Counted from the stretch's first letter, positions 41,981-53,311 are shown. The stretch: 64,000 bases of DNA from Megalonaias nervosa (GCA_016617855.1 JAECUM010009484.1:1-64000), one strand, 5' to 3'. The notes: generated by a model from the letters alone, not told the origin. Made by a program: numbers and translations.

Positions 41981-44779
41981 TTGATTGATTGATTGATTTT
42001 ATTTTTACGGCGCACCAGCACTGTTAGGCTATCTAGCGCCATACAAAAGATTATATCTTTCATCATTTAAAAGTGGTAAAAGGTTTGGTATCGACCAGCG
42101 ATACGAAACCAAACAGTTGAGGGTAAAACGAGAAAATGGTAATGGTGATAAATGAAGTTTCGCGATCAACAGGGAGTACAAATGATGTATGACAACTAAA
42201 ACAGATGAAAGGTAATTAAAATCTAACGACGGTATATGTAGCACATAAAACTGTTCAAGGTGATAGCATACAAGCTATAGCTTATGACAAATATTTACTT
42301 CCTTCAGGAAGTCTATAATATAAGAAACGCTAACTGTATCAAAGAGCTCCCTAATGTCATGCACATTGTAATAATGATTACGCGTAGGTTGGAGGTCGAA
42401 ACACTCCAACATAATGTGCTTAACGGTGAATGGTTCATTGCAAGATACGCACTCTGGTGGGTCTTCTCCTTTTAGAATGTGCGAGTGGGTTATATACGTA
42501 TGACCAATTCGAATTCTTGCAATGACTACCTCCTCCCTACGGATGTTTCTGTAGAAACGAGTCCATTCTCCTAGGGTTATCTTGATTGCATGAAGTTTAT
42601 TATCCATTGCATCATTCCATGATGCCTGCCACTTCTGACGTAAACATCCTTTGATACTACGTTTAAAATCAGTATACGGTATTTTAAAATCAGATGGTTC
42701 ATGGGATAGAGCCGTTTAGCAGCGTGATCTGCTTTTTCATTACTTTTAATGCCAATATGACTGGGTAACCAACAGTATACTATATTGTGGGAGGTACTCA
42801 GCTTTGTATTTTTGAGAATAGTGGTTAATAATGGGTTCTCTAGTTTTCTATTGTGTACTGACTGAAGTACTGATAGTGAATCGGAGAAGATGATGCTATA
42901 CAAAATACGTTTGTTTTAAATATCCTGCAAAACAAGGTCTATTGCTCTGATTTCGGCTGAAAAAATCGATGTACCATTTGGCAAGCGAACTTTTGTTGTG
43001 TTTTCCACTAACGAAGGCTGCAGCAGCCTTTTCCTCATCTTTTGATCCATCAGTATAAATTCTTGTGTAGTTTTCAAATTGGTTGAGGAGTTCATGATAA
43101 GTGTTGTGGAAGATGGAAGGGTTTATCTCCGATTTGTTTCCATCGTGTAACGTAAAAAGTACTTTTGGTTGTTGAAGTAGGTTTTCTGAATTTTTGAAAG
43201 ATCAATTTTGGTACTGTCAAGGTATGGTAATATTCTAATGCCAAAGGTAGGTGTGGCGTTTGGCTTATTTTCGTACAAGGTATTGTATTTGGGTTCAAAA
43301 ACAGCCGAAAAAGCAGGGTTCAGAGGGTTTGATCATAATTTGAGAGCATACTGTGCGGAAAGCTTTTCTCTACGATGTGATAAAGGTGGTTCGTTCGCTT
43401 CAACGAGTGGGCTTTCATACTGGGATGTCTTAAATGCTCCCAGAGCGAGTCTTATTCCCAGATGATGAATTGGGTCAAGCATCTTCAAATAGGACTTCCT
43501 AGCTGAACCATAAAAAACGCAACCATAGTCTAGTTTCGAGCAAATAAACGTTCTATATAAACTGAATATGACTTTTCTATCAGCACCCCAGTCAGTGGGC
43601 GCTACTACTTTAAGTAAATCTAGAGATTTCAAGCATTTAGCTTTCAAATTCTTCAGGTGAGGAATAAAAGTCAGTTTTCTGTCGAAGATTATACCTAAAA
43701 ACTTTGTTTCCTCAACAACTGGAATAGGTGTTCCGTCCAGCGTGAGTTTAGGTTCATCATGTCTTCGTATGACAGAAATGCATACGTACTCTTTTTGATT
43801 TCGAGAATTTGAAACCGTTAGTATTGGCCCAGTTCTGAATCTTGTTGATATTTTGCTGAAGTTGTCTTTCAATTGTATGCATGTGCTTTGATCGATAACA
43901 TATTAGAAAGTCATCAACGTATCAGGAGCAATCCACACCAGGTGCCAGACACTTGGTGATGATATTAATTTTTATGTTCAAAAGCGTCACAGATAAAATA
44001 CTGCCCTGGGGCACACCCATCTCTTGATCGTGCATATCAGTGAGGGTGGAGCCCACTCGTACCTTGAACTCCCTGTCTGACAGACGTTTGATATGAAAGA
44101 GGGATTGCGGCCTTTTAGACCCTGGTCGTGCAGGTCATTTAGTATTCCGTACTTCCATGTCGTGTCATAGACCTTTTCTAAGTCAAAGAAAACCGGTAAT
44201 AAGTGTTCCTTCTTAATGAAAGAATCGCGAATAAATGTTTCCAGTCTAACCAGATGATCACTGGTACTACGACCATAACGAAAGCCACTTTGGAAAGGAG
44301 ATATTAAATTGTTGATTTCCAAATACCATACAAGCCGAGAATTGATCATTCGTTCCATTGTTTTGCATACGCAGCTAGTCAGTGATATGGGTCTATAGTT
44401 GGTAGGATCTGCGTTATCTTTGCCTGGTTTGGGAATTGGCATTACTGTTGCTTCTTTCCAAATATTTGGTACATTGCCAGTAATCCATAATCATTGAAGA
44501 TTTCGTGTAGAACTGTTAATAATGGTTCTGGAGGGTGTTTCAAAAACTGGCAATGTATATCGTCAGTCCCTGAGGATGGATCACAAGACTTGTTCAAAGA
44601 TTCCATAAGCTACGACAATGAAAACGGTTCGTCATAACTCTAGGAGTCATTCGATGTGAATTTTAACCGTGTCTTTTCTTTTTGAGCTTTTAATCTTCGG
44701 AAAGCTTCTGAATAATTAGACGATGAGGAATTTTTACACAAACAATCAGCAAGTATATTAGTTATTTCGTGTTTGGAAT
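41981..44779 (-). mobile_element. LINE-2f: degenerate copy
   Basis: 3' tail with a tgat microsatellite at 41981, RNase H (42275-42903 plus 42910-43298 shifted), thumb (43333-43872) and RT fingers (43987-44442). The YVDD region near 43910 is broken by a stop. It ends at about 44779, where the tail of another copy begins. Confidence 0.85.
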
Positions 44780-44942
44780 TGGTTGGTTGGTTGGTTGGTT
44801 GCTTATATTTTTACGCCGCACCAGCACTGTTAGGCAATTTAGCGCCATACAAAATGTTATATCTTGGATCATTTTAAAAGTGGTAAAAGGTTTTGTATCG
44901 ACCAGCGATACGAAACCAAACAGTTGAAAGTAAAACGATAAA
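44780..44942 (-). mobile_element. LINE-2g: 3' tail only
   Basis: Starts with ttggttggttggttggttgc, contains the first 150 bp of the LINE-2 3' UTR and stops at gtaaaacgataaa, immediately followed by the tail of LINE-2h. An almost identical junction recurs at 47775. Confidence 0.8.
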
Positions 44943-47774
44943 TTCGTTGGTTGATTGCATTTTTACGGCGCACCAGCACTGTTAGGCTATTTAGCGCCAT
45001 ACAAAAAAAGGTTATACCTTTGATCATTTTAAAAGTGGTAAAAGGTTTCGTATCGACCAGCGATGCAAAACCAAACAGTTGAAAGTAAAACGATAAAATG
45101 CTAACGGTGGTAAATAAATAAAGCTTCTGGTTCAACGGGGAGTGTAAATGGTGTATGATAATGAAAACAGATAAAAGGTAATTAAAATTTAGGGACGGTA
45201 TATATAGCACATAAAACTGCTGAAGGTAATAGCATAAAAGCTATAGCTTATGATAAATGTTTACTGCCTTCAGGAAGTCAATAATACAACTCACGCTCAC
45301 TGTATCAAAGAGCTCCCTAATGTCATTCACATTGTAATACCGATCGCGCGTAGGTTGGAGGTCGAAACACTCCGACATAAAGTGCTTAACGGTGAATGGT
45401 TCATTGCAAGAAATGCACTCAGTTGGGTCTTCTCCTTTTAGTATGCCGGAGTGGGTTAAATAAATATGACCAATTCGAATTCTTGCAATGACTACCTCCT
45501 CGCTACGGACCGCTCTGTAGGAAGGAGTCCATTCTCCTAGGGTTGGCTTGATGGCATGAAGTTTGTTATTCACGGCATCATTCGATGATGCTGCCATTTC
45601 TGATGTAAAGATTCTTTGATACTACGTTTAAAATCAGTTTACGGTATTTTAAAATCAGATGGTTCTAGGAATAGGGCCATTTTAGCAGCGCGGTTTGCTT
45701 TTCCATTACCTTTAATGCCAATATGGCTGGGTAACCAACAGTATACTATATTGTGGGAGGTACTCAGCTTAGTATGTTTCAGGTGAATATTGGCTAATAA
45801 TGGGTTCTCCAGTTTTCTATCATGTAGCGACTGAAGTACTGATAGTGAGTCGGAGAAGATGATGCTGTTTCAAATATGCTTATTTTCAATATATTGCAAA
45901 GCAAGGTCTATTGCTCTGATTTCGGCTGAAAAAAATTGATGTACCATTTGGCAAGCGAACTTTAGTTGTGTGTTTTCCACTAACGAAGGCTGCAGCAGGT
46001 TTTTCCTCATCTTTTGATCCATCAGTGTAAATTCTTGTGTAGTTTTCAAATTGGGCTAGGAGTTCGTGATAAGAGTTGTGGAAGATGGAAGTGTTTGTCT
46101 CCGATCTTTTTGCATCGTTTAACGTAAAAAGTACTTTTTGTTATTGAAGTAGCCAGGGAGATATTTCGGAGATAGACGTTTTCTGAATTTTTGAAAGATC
46201 AATTTTGGTACTGTCAAGGCATGGTAATATTCTAATGCCAAAGGTAGGTGTGGCGTTTTGTTTATTTTTGTACAAGGTTTTGTATTTGGGTTGAAAATCA
46301 GCCGAAAAGCAGGGTTCAGATGGTTTGATCTTAATTTGAGGGTATACTATGCGGAAGTTTTTCTCTACGTTGTGATAATGGTGGTTCGTTCGCTTCAACG
46401 AGTAGGCTTTCACACGGGGATGTCATAAATGCTCCCAGGGCAAGTCTTATCCCTGATTATGAATTAGGTCAAGCATCTTCAAATAGGACTTCCTAGCTGA
46501 ACCATAAACAACGCAACCATAGTCTAGTTTCGAGCAAATAAACGTTCTATGTAAACTGAGTATGTTTCTATCAGCACCCCAGTCAGTGTTCGCTACTACT
46601 TTAAGTAAATCTAGAGATTTCAAGCATTCAGCTTTCAAATTCTTCAGGTGAGGAATAAAAGTCAGTTTTTTGTCGAAGATTATACCTAAAAACTTTGTTT
46701 CCTCAACAAATGTAATAGGTGTTCCGTCCAGCGTGAGTTTAGGTTCATCATGATGTCTTCGTAACTGACAGTAAATGCATATATAAAGTCTTTGATTTCG
46801 AGAATTTGAAAACGTTAGTACTGCCCCAATTTTGAATCATGTTGATATTTTCCTGAAGTTGTCTTTCAATTGTATGCATGTGCTTTGACCGGGAACATAT
46901 TAGAAAGTCATCAACATACAAAGAGCAATACACACCAGGAGCCAGACACCTGGTGATGCTATTTACTTTTATGTTGAAAAGCGTCACCGATAAAATACAG
47001 CCCTGGGGCACACCCATCTCTTGATCGTGCATTTCAGAGAGGGTGGAGCCCACTCGTACCTTGAATTCCCTGTCTGACAGCAAGTTTGATATGAAAGAGG
47101 GCAGAGGTCCTTTTAGACCCAGATCGTGCAGGTCAGTTAGTATTCCGAACTTCCATGTTGTGTCATAGGCCTTTTCTAAGTCAAAGAAAACCGGTAATAA
47201 GTGTTCCTTCTTAATGAAAGCGTCGCGAATAAATGTTTCCAGTCTAACCAGATGATGACTGGTACTACGACCATAACGAAAGCCACTTTGGAAAGGAGAT
47301 ATTAAATTGTTGATTTCCAAATACCATACAAGCCGAGAATTGACCATTCGTTCCATTGTTTTACATACGCAGCTAGTCAGTGATATGGGTCTATAGTTGG
47401 TAGGATCTGCGTTATCTTTGCCTGGTTTGGGAATTGGCATTACTGTTGCTTCTTTCCAAATATTTGGTACATTGCCAGTAATCCATAATCATTGAAGATT
47501 TCGTGTAGAACTGTTAATAATGGTTCTGGAAGGTGTTTCAAAAACTGGCAATGTATATCGTCAGTCCCTGAGGATGTATCACGAGACTTGTTCAAAGATT
47601 CCATAAGCTACGACAATGAAAACGGTTCGTCATAACTCTAGGAGTCATTCGATGTGAATTTTAACCGTGTCTTTTCTTTTTGAGCTTTTAATCTTCGGAA
47701 AGCTTCTGAATAATTAGACGATGAGGAATTTTTACACAAACAATCAGCAAGTATATTAGTTATTTCGTGTTTGG
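44943..47774 (-). mobile_element. LINE-2h: copy with intact YVDD
   Basis: 3' UTR from 44943, RNase H (45241-45597 and shifted sequence up to 46413), thumb (46447-46638) and RT (46748-47440; CSLYVDDFLICSRSKHMH). Sequence upstream to 47774 covers the linker to the endonuclease. RNase H is broken near 45600 and 46140. Confidence 0.85.
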
Positions 47775-47909
47775 AATTGGTTGGTTGGTTGGTTGGTTGC
47801 TTATATTTTTACGCCGCACCAGCACTGTTAGGCAATTTAGCGCCATACAAAAGGTTATATCTTGGATCATTTTAAAAGTGGTAAAAGGTTTTGTATCGAC
47901 CAGCGATAC
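47775..47909 (-). mobile_element. LINE-2i: 3' tail cut by P3
   Basis: Same tail and same upstream junction as LINE-2g. It stops at cagcgatac, where other copies continue with gaaaccaaacag, because the left TIR of P3 begins at 47910. Confidence 0.85.
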
Positions 47910-48446
47910 AGTAGTAAAGGAAAAGGCCGATTCTAGCCCAACGCATCCAATTCCCCCACCCCCCTCCCCCTCCCCCGAATCGGCTCTTCCCTTACTGCTA
48001 CCCCCTTACTCCCACCCCTTACTCCCCACCCCCTCTCAACCAGGTTTCTAACCCAAACCCCTTTTTTTTCTCTACTACTACTCCCACCCTCTAAACAAAT
48101 ACACATTTCCCCTCTACCCATAAACTTCAACTACGTTACCTAATAAGGTATATATAGCCACTTGTTTACCTAATAAGGAAGTCAGGTACACAGGTAACAT
48201 ATCAAACATAACTATTGCATGAGTCACAGACATCGCGTGATTATACGTAATTTTTCAGAACGTAATGCGCATGCGTAGAATGTTCTCGAACTAGACTGAG
48301 TGCAGTATATAAAAGGCAAAACGTGCTTTATAAATCAGTCTGCAGGAGTTTGACCAGTACGAAAGATCATGCAGAAATTATTATACTTGTGATATTTTTA
48401 ACGTTTGGGTGGATATTCACAAAGCGAGAAAGGTAAGTGATATTAT
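47910..48446 (+). repeat. P3 left terminal inverted repeat
   Basis: 537 bp matching 63346-63856 in reverse complement. It begins with a C/T-rich tract and an A-rich AGTAGTAAAGG end, then contains CCTAATAAGG repeats and an inward-facing promoter with a splice donor. Its inner edge (GTAAGTGATATTAT) directly abuts the stop codon of the 48447-48899 gene. It carries a 10-bp insertion in the leader relative to the right copy. Confidence 0.92.
48266..48438 (+). promoter_or_regulatory. Inward promoter, leader and splice donor in the left TIR
   Basis: In order: TGCGCATGCGTA (48266, NRF1-like), agaatgttctcgaac (48277-48291, a perfect nGAAnnTTCnnGAAn heat shock element), TATATAAAAGG (48306), initiator TCAGTC with A at 48337, and AGATC at +28 to +32 (DPE consensus RGWYV). 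A leader of 96 nt then ends at AAAG/GTAAGT (donor at 48433). An 8-codon upstream ORF begins at 48369. All spacings fit an animal RNA polymerase II core promoter. Stress responsiveness is inference. Confidence 0.7.
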
Positions 48447-48899
48447 CTATATCTCATTACCAATGATTAATTTTTCTACTGTTGAAATTAAAAATATTTC
48501 ATTATCACGATTATAGAGACTAAATTTTACTTTACCGCTCACACAACGACGGGACTCAAACAAATCTTTTATTTGAGGTTTGTTAAGAGGATATTTTTTA
48601 TCGATAAAATATATTTTTGATGTATCAAGATCAATTGTAAGTTTCGTATATTTTTGTTGGCTGATTGGATTATGAAAGTTTTTAAATTCCGCTAGCAACC
48701 TTTGATACAATTGTTCGAGGTAATTGAAATACTCGCTGTCATCAGATCTGATAAGCGAAAGTTTTAGCTTGTCATGAGTTCCACTAAAACATATACCTGA
48801 TGTTTCATTGTTAATTTCAACTGTCAATTGTTTGCCGTCCATCATTAGATATTTGATCTTGCTATTGTAGCTATTTGTCATTGTCAAATTTTCAAACAT
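48447..48899 (-). CDS. Hypothetical protein downstream of DNA polymerase (possible ssDNA-binding)
   Basis: This intact 150-residue ORF is rich in beta-strand-type sequence (KIKYLMMDGKQLTVEIN, KLTIDLDTSKIYFI) with scattered Lys/Arg and Tyr. It follows the polymerase gene by 25 bp on the same strand and is preceded by the AATTTTATCTAA motif 11 nt before the start region. Position next to the polymerase and size would fit a single-strand DNA-binding protein, but no OB-fold signature can be proven by eye. The stop touches the inner edge of the left TIR. Confidence 0.6.
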   Translation of the reverse strand: MFENLTMTNSYNSKIKYLMMDGKQLTVEINNETSGICFSGTHDKLKLSLIRSDDSEYFNYLEQLYQRLLAEFKNFHNPISQQKYTKLTIDLDTSKIYFIDKKYPLNKPQIKDLFESRRCVSGKVKFSLYNRDNEIFLISTVEKLIIGNEI

Positions 48900-48923
48900 T
48901 ATTTTATAAGTTTAGATAAAATT

Positions 48924-51900
48924 TCAGTTGGAAAAGATAATGTTAAGTATAGATCTATCATCATGACAATACCCAAGTGCAAATGTATCTACCCCATTCT
49001 CACAATAACGTTTGTCATCAAAATTACTCAATCCGCGTTTGATAATAACATCTGTTTCGAGTTTATGATGTTTCGCTCGAATAGCCATTGCTCTTATAAA
49101 ACTAACACCGCCGCGAGCGCCATCAGCGTCGAGTGCGTATTTATAATCATCAAATTTCATAAATTTTTTAATGAAATCGCGAGGCAGACCTTTTGCTTTT
49201 TTCGTTATTTTATTATTATCTAACAATACGGCGTACATTTTACTGCGCAATCCGATAAAGTATTTGATGATGTTCGAGTTCATTTCATCTTTGAACTTAC
49301 CAATAACCTTTTTATTTGTATCGTCATGAAATTTACTGTCACGTGGGTAATCGGAAAGATCAAACAGATGTCGATTATCGTATATATCATGATAGACGTC
49401 CTCACATTCGATTTCGTACACGAGCGAATCAGTATCAGTAAACAACAGTCTACTAGCCGGCCATTGATTTTTAACAAAATTATAATGAAAATCGTACATG
49501 AGCCACTTTGATAAATCTAACACAGAAGCTCCAACGTAGATCGGTTTGTTTAGTTTTAGATTTGTTTTTCTTCTTTGTATCGCAACAAGATTCTCATTAA
49601 AAATTTTCATGCTGACAAAATCATCGTCTGACACAAGTTTGTTTCTGCGATTGATATCATTAACTAGCTCGATATTTTTGCGTTTCCTAATATTTTCCAT
49701 CGTCTTACCAAAAACGGAATTGTTCATGAGTTTAAAGAAGTTTTTCTCAAAATCAGTTTTTGCTGCAGCTCTTCTTGAAGTGTTCGAGTTAATATAACCT
49801 TTCATCCAAGGTGATTGATTAAATTTTAGTACACGATGAACTTTTCTCAACATAAGACCAGCATCTACTGCTTGTTTTAAAACTTTGTAATGTAAAACAT
49901 AATTTTTTTTATCGAGTAAATTTGGTACTAGCTTTTTGACCATAGAATTTTGTCTTGGTAATGCTGACGCCTGTTGTTTTGCAGATAATAAACTATAATC
50001 TATGACCATCGATTCTGCGCAGAAAGGATAATCGTTATGTAGATTGTGTAGCGAAGTTGGATAATCGAGATCAACTTCAACGAAGTACGAAACATCGTTG
50101 GGTATCTTTTTTTCTGTCTCTGATAGAAATTGATCAGCTGTGATCCAATGAAATCCGCCAAAAGGCATTGGTTCGGCCATAGAATAACCGTATAAATTAT
50201 TATAATCTAGATAAACTATATACTTCGAAGGAAGATTAGGATTATACTCTTTTAAATATTTGTTGTTTGCTTCAGCATATTTCTTCGTTATCACGCTAAT
50301 ACCGCCTCTGATACCTTTTTCGATAAAATTGAACATATCAACGTCAGTCAGTAATTCTAACCTTACCTTGCTAAACTTTAGTAGAGAATCCCAAGACAAC
50401 CCCGGGGCAGAATAATACCAGCAGGGATCTAATCCGTAATTATTATAACTTACTTCTCGAAAGCTTTCAAAAACATCTGCTAATAATAACACGTCAGTTT
50501 TCAAGTATAAATCATGATAATCACCAAACGTCTCACAATCAAATTCTTTCCAGATATTTTGTGTATATTTATACTCGTCATCGGTTATATTTTCATTTTT
50601 AAGTTGTGAGTAAAATTTGTCTTTGTCAGGTAAAGATGTTTCATCAAATTTACTCCAGTCGTCGAGATATTCGTATGGAAATACTCCTTTTTTAGCTAGC
50701 AGATTAAATTTATCCCCAAAACAGTCTCGTAGGTTATCAAACTTACTACAACCTTTGACAAGCTCATCTAATGATGCTGGCATAAACTGCAGGCTGTCAA
50801 TAAAACGCAATTTACCTAGCGTAACTATCATATACTTTTCAAAATTATTTGGAATGCATTTGATGATGTTATCGAGTTTTAGATGAGATTTTATGTCAGA
50901 ATCACCAAAAGCTTCTACGATAATGTGACTATCATATCCTCGAAAGTTGTGAAGAATAACTGGAATAAAATCTGGAGCATGAAATTTTAAATTACATTGA
51001 TCATGAGCCGCTCCTCGGTACTGTCCGGTCAAATGACAATGGTCATGTACTTTATTATCCCTGACGTTGTCAGGACTAAAAGCTTTTTCACAAATATAAC
51101 AAATTTCTGCTTGTTCATGATCAGATTCTTGCTGAGGTGTTAATTTCATCATTAGAGTTACTCTTTTCAAACGAGCAAATATATTATCAACTTCGCTGAT
51201 CAACTGCTTGAGAAGCCAATATAATTTAATTGGTTTAGATAACCTCGAATCAGTACAACAAACTATCTTATACGCTACTCCGCACGGAACATGATTTTGA
51301 GTTTTTCTTGTACTCGATTGATTAGGATTATTTTCTACGCCAAGTACAGGTTGAAGTAAACATTCAAAATCAGCGTATATGACGAAAGGAATTTTTAGTT
51401 TGTGATTGTGATTGACAAACTGTAATAAACTATTTTCTTTGGACGGCATTGTTATTCGTTGTACATCACTACAGTACTGCAAATGCTTTTGTAATTTTTC
51501 ATTGTCATTACAACCGTGCAAGCAGCGATAACAAAAGAACGTTTTCTTCTTTCGTTTATTATACTGTCCGCCAACTAGTCCATTAAAGTTTTTGATCCAA
51601 ACATAATGATTTTTATAAAACAGTAAATTTATAATCGATTGTGAAGCTTTATCTGAAATATATCTTGGATATACGTTTTCTTTTTCATCTAGTCCGAAAA
51701 CGTTAATCGAAATATTATTTTGCTTTTCAAACTTTGGTATTTGATTTTCTACCACTGGAAAGTCAATATCTTTAAAATTTAATCTTAACACGTGACTAAT
51801 ATACTTCTCAACGCGATCAGCGTGTTTTTCTGCTGGAAATAGTGCGGAAAGAACAGCCCATTGGAAACATTTGTTATCAACATTTTTCACGTTTATACAG

Positions 51901-52397
51901 CATTTTTTATTTTTTATTTTTAGTGGTAGGTCAATATACAAACTACCGCGTAATGCGTCATATTTCATCGTGTGAAACAAAATTTCTTTGATCATTTCAA
52001 ACTTCCAACCTGAACCCGATTCGGTATATTCTTCTATCTTTTTCCAGATTTCTTGGTGTATTTCATTAGCTAGTGACAAAAGATCGGTCCCGAGCAAAAC
52101 ACGCCTTGATTTTGCGTTAATGTAAGGGTCTATGATTTCCTTGTCAGTTGATTTCTCTTTCACGAGTAGCTTTGAAAATATAACATGATATTGCACTAAT
52201 ATTCTTAGACCCTTATGTTTTTCAAGTTCACGTTTTACAGTTGGCTCTAGCAGGTGGTAAAGATTTGTTGCAGTAAAATTTATCAGTAAGATTTGTTTAT
52301 CAAACCGATAACTGTTGTCGAATCCTGTAAATGCAGTCGCTATTTTATCAGGTTCTCCTATAAGGCTCTTTTTGGCTGTATCACGCAATTTCAGCAT
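48924..52397 (-). CDS. polB: Protein-primed family B DNA polymerase (P3)
   Basis: This intact ORF of 1157 residues has a N-terminal domain with CINVKNVDNKCFQWAVL and a C2H2-like finger (FFCYRCLHGCN, about residue 290). Exonuclease motifs are ExoI YADFECLL (about 340), ExoII HNFRGYDSH (about 485) and ExoIII YLKTDVLLLAD (about 630). Between ExoI and ExoII sits an endonuclease VII-like treble clef (CYICEKAF, VHDHCHLTGQYRG; about 440-470). Polymerase motifs are A YLDYNNLYGYSM (about 730), B NNSVFGKTMENI (about 895) and C FTDTDSLVYEIE (about 990). All catalytic residues are kept. Length and motif set match polymerases of Polintons, which start synthesis from a terminal protein. It shares a 100-bp divergent promoter with the HNH gene. 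Confidence 0.95.
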   Translation of the reverse strand: MLKLRDTAKKSLIGEPDKIATAFTGFDNSYRFDKQILLINFTATNLYHLLEPTVKRELEKHKGLRILVQYHVIFSKLLVKEKSTDKEIIDPYINAKSRRVLLGTDLLSLANEIHQEIWKKIEEYTESGSGWKFEMIKEILFHTMKYDALRGSLYIDLPLKIKNKKCCINVKNVDNKCFQWAVLSALFPAEKHADRVEKYISHVLRLNFKDIDFPVVENQIPKFEKQNNISINVFGLDEKENVYPRYISDKASQSIINLLFYKNHYVWIKNFNGLVGGQYNKRKKKTFFCYRCLHGCNDNEKLQKHLQYCSDVQRITMPSKENSLLQFVNHNHKLKIPFVIYADFECLLQPVLGVENNPNQSSTRKTQNHVPCGVAYKIVCCTDSRLSKPIKLYWLLKQLISEVDNIFARLKRVTLMMKLTPQQESDHEQAEICYICEKAFSPDNVRDNKVHDHCHLTGQYRGAAHDQCNLKFHAPDFIPVILHNFRGYDSHIIVEAFGDSDIKSHLKLDNIIKCIPNNFEKYMIVTLGKLRFIDSLQFMPASLDELVKGCSKFDNLRDCFGDKFNLLAKKGVFPYEYLDDWSKFDETSLPDKDKFYSQLKNENITDDEYKYTQNIWKEFDCETFGDYHDLYLKTDVLLLADVFESFREVSYNNYGLDPCWYYSAPGLSWDSLLKFSKVRLELLTDVDMFNFIEKGIRGGISVITKKYAEANNKYLKEYNPNLPSKYIVYLDYNNLYGYSMAEPMPFGGFHWITADQFLSETEKKIPNDVSYFVEVDLDYPTSLHNLHNDYPFCAESMVIDYSLLSAKQQASALPRQNSMVKKLVPNLLDKKNYVLHYKVLKQAVDAGLMLRKVHRVLKFNQSPWMKGYINSNTSRRAAAKTDFEKNFFKLMNNSVFGKTMENIRKRKNIELVNDINRRNKLVSDDDFVSMKIFNENLVAIQRRKTNLKLNKPIYVGASVLDLSKWLMYDFHYNFVKNQWPASRLLFTDTDSLVYEIECEDVYHDIYDNRHLFDLSDYPRDSKFHDDTNKKVIGKFKDEMNSNIIKYFIGLRSKMYAVLLDNNKITKKAKGLPRDFIKKFMKFDDYKYALDADGARGGVSFIRAMAIRAKHHKLETDVIIKRGLSNFDDKRYCENGVDTFALGYCHDDRSILNIIFSN

Positions 52398-52498
52398 TGT
52401 TATACTACAATGTAATATCTAATTGATTGTTTGATTGATGACAGCGCATGCGCTAGATTTGAAAAACAATTAGAGATAACAAAAATCCTTATAATATA
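52398..52498. promoter_or_regulatory. Divergent promoter region with GCGCATGCGC palindrome
   Basis: The gap between the polymerase and HNH starts contains AGCGCATGCGCT (52443-52454), a perfect NRF1-type palindrome. The same core, GCGCATGCG, lies upstream of the TATA box in both TIRs. This is a plausible shared control site. No TATA box is obvious here. Confidence 0.5.
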
Positions 52499-53311
52499 AT
52501 GACAGCAAATATGACAAGCGCATATGAGCAAGAGGTATATCACGTTCACCCAAAGTATAACCTATACGCTGGAAATCAACTTGGTTCGGTTATTAACATC
52601 AAAACTAGAATATCTGTTGGCAAATCAACGCCAGCGGGTTATAAGATTAGCGTAAAGGGAGATAATGCTGAGAGAACGGAAATGTTTAGAAAAGATTTTA
52701 TTTATACTTTGTTTCGCAATGATATTCCAGAAGGGCAGCGAGTCTATCAAGTAAATGAATCGATTACTGATGATAATATTGAAAACTTATCTTTACAAAA
52801 CGAGTTTCAGCCGCACCCGGTCTTTGATTTATACGAGGCTAATGATCGCGGTATTATTAGAAATAGAAAAACTAAAAATGTTATTGGTTTTATGAATAAT
52901 ATGGGATATCTCATGGTAACTGTCAGAGAAATAATAGGCGATCAAGTTACTTATCAGTCTCATCGTTTTGTTTATGAAGTATTTAATGACATCATTCCAG
53001 ATAATTTAGTTATCGATCATATTAACAAAAATAAAACTGATAATCGTTTAGAAAATTTAGATCTAGTTACACAAGAAGAAAACACTCGACGTGGATCTAA
53101 TTCTGACGGTAATAATTTCAGAAACCCTAGAAGATCAGTTATTTCAGTAAATTTAGAAACTGGAGAAGAAATGAAATTTAAATCAATATCAGCTGCAGCA
53201 AAGCATCTTGAAATTCATCCACAAAGAGTAATAGACGTTGCCGACGGCAGAACTAAAACAGCAACTTCAATGTCAACTTTTGATAGATTTAGTTTCAGAT
53301 ATGATGATTAA
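52499..53311 (+). CDS. HNH homing-type endonuclease with NUMOD domains (P3)
   Basis: This intact ORF has 270 residues. Two N-terminal repeats begin YHVHPKYNLYAGNQLGSVIN and FDLYEANDRGIIRNRKTKN (NUMOD4-like). The HNH core is SHRFVYEVFNDIIPDNLVIDHINKNKTDNRLENL (His, Asn, His order). Then ISVNLETGEEMKFKSISAAAKH is a NUMOD1 helix-turn-helix. It resembles endonucleases of large DNA viruses and phages. P1 carries a shorter relative at 1304-1765. It may promote spread of the element or process viral DNA; the target is unknown. Confidence 0.85.
   Translation: MTANMTSAYEQEVYHVHPKYNLYAGNQLGSVINIKTRISVGKSTPAGYKISVKGDNAERTEMFRKDFIYTLFRNDIPEGQRVYQVNESITDDNIENLSLQNEFQPHPVFDLYEANDRGIIRNRKTKNVIGFMNNMGYLMVTVREIIGDQVTYQSHRFVYEVFNDIIPDNLVIDHINKNKTDNRLENLDLVTQEENTRRGSNSDGNNFRNPRRSVISVNLETGEEMKFKSISAAAKHLEIHPQRVIDVADGRTKTATSMSTFDRFSFRYDD

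Noticed and set aside
48061..48120. G-quadruplex or telomere-like function of the C/G-rich TIR tract
   Set aside because: The tract is C/T homopolymeric and variable between the two TIRs; nothing beyond composition supports a specific structure.
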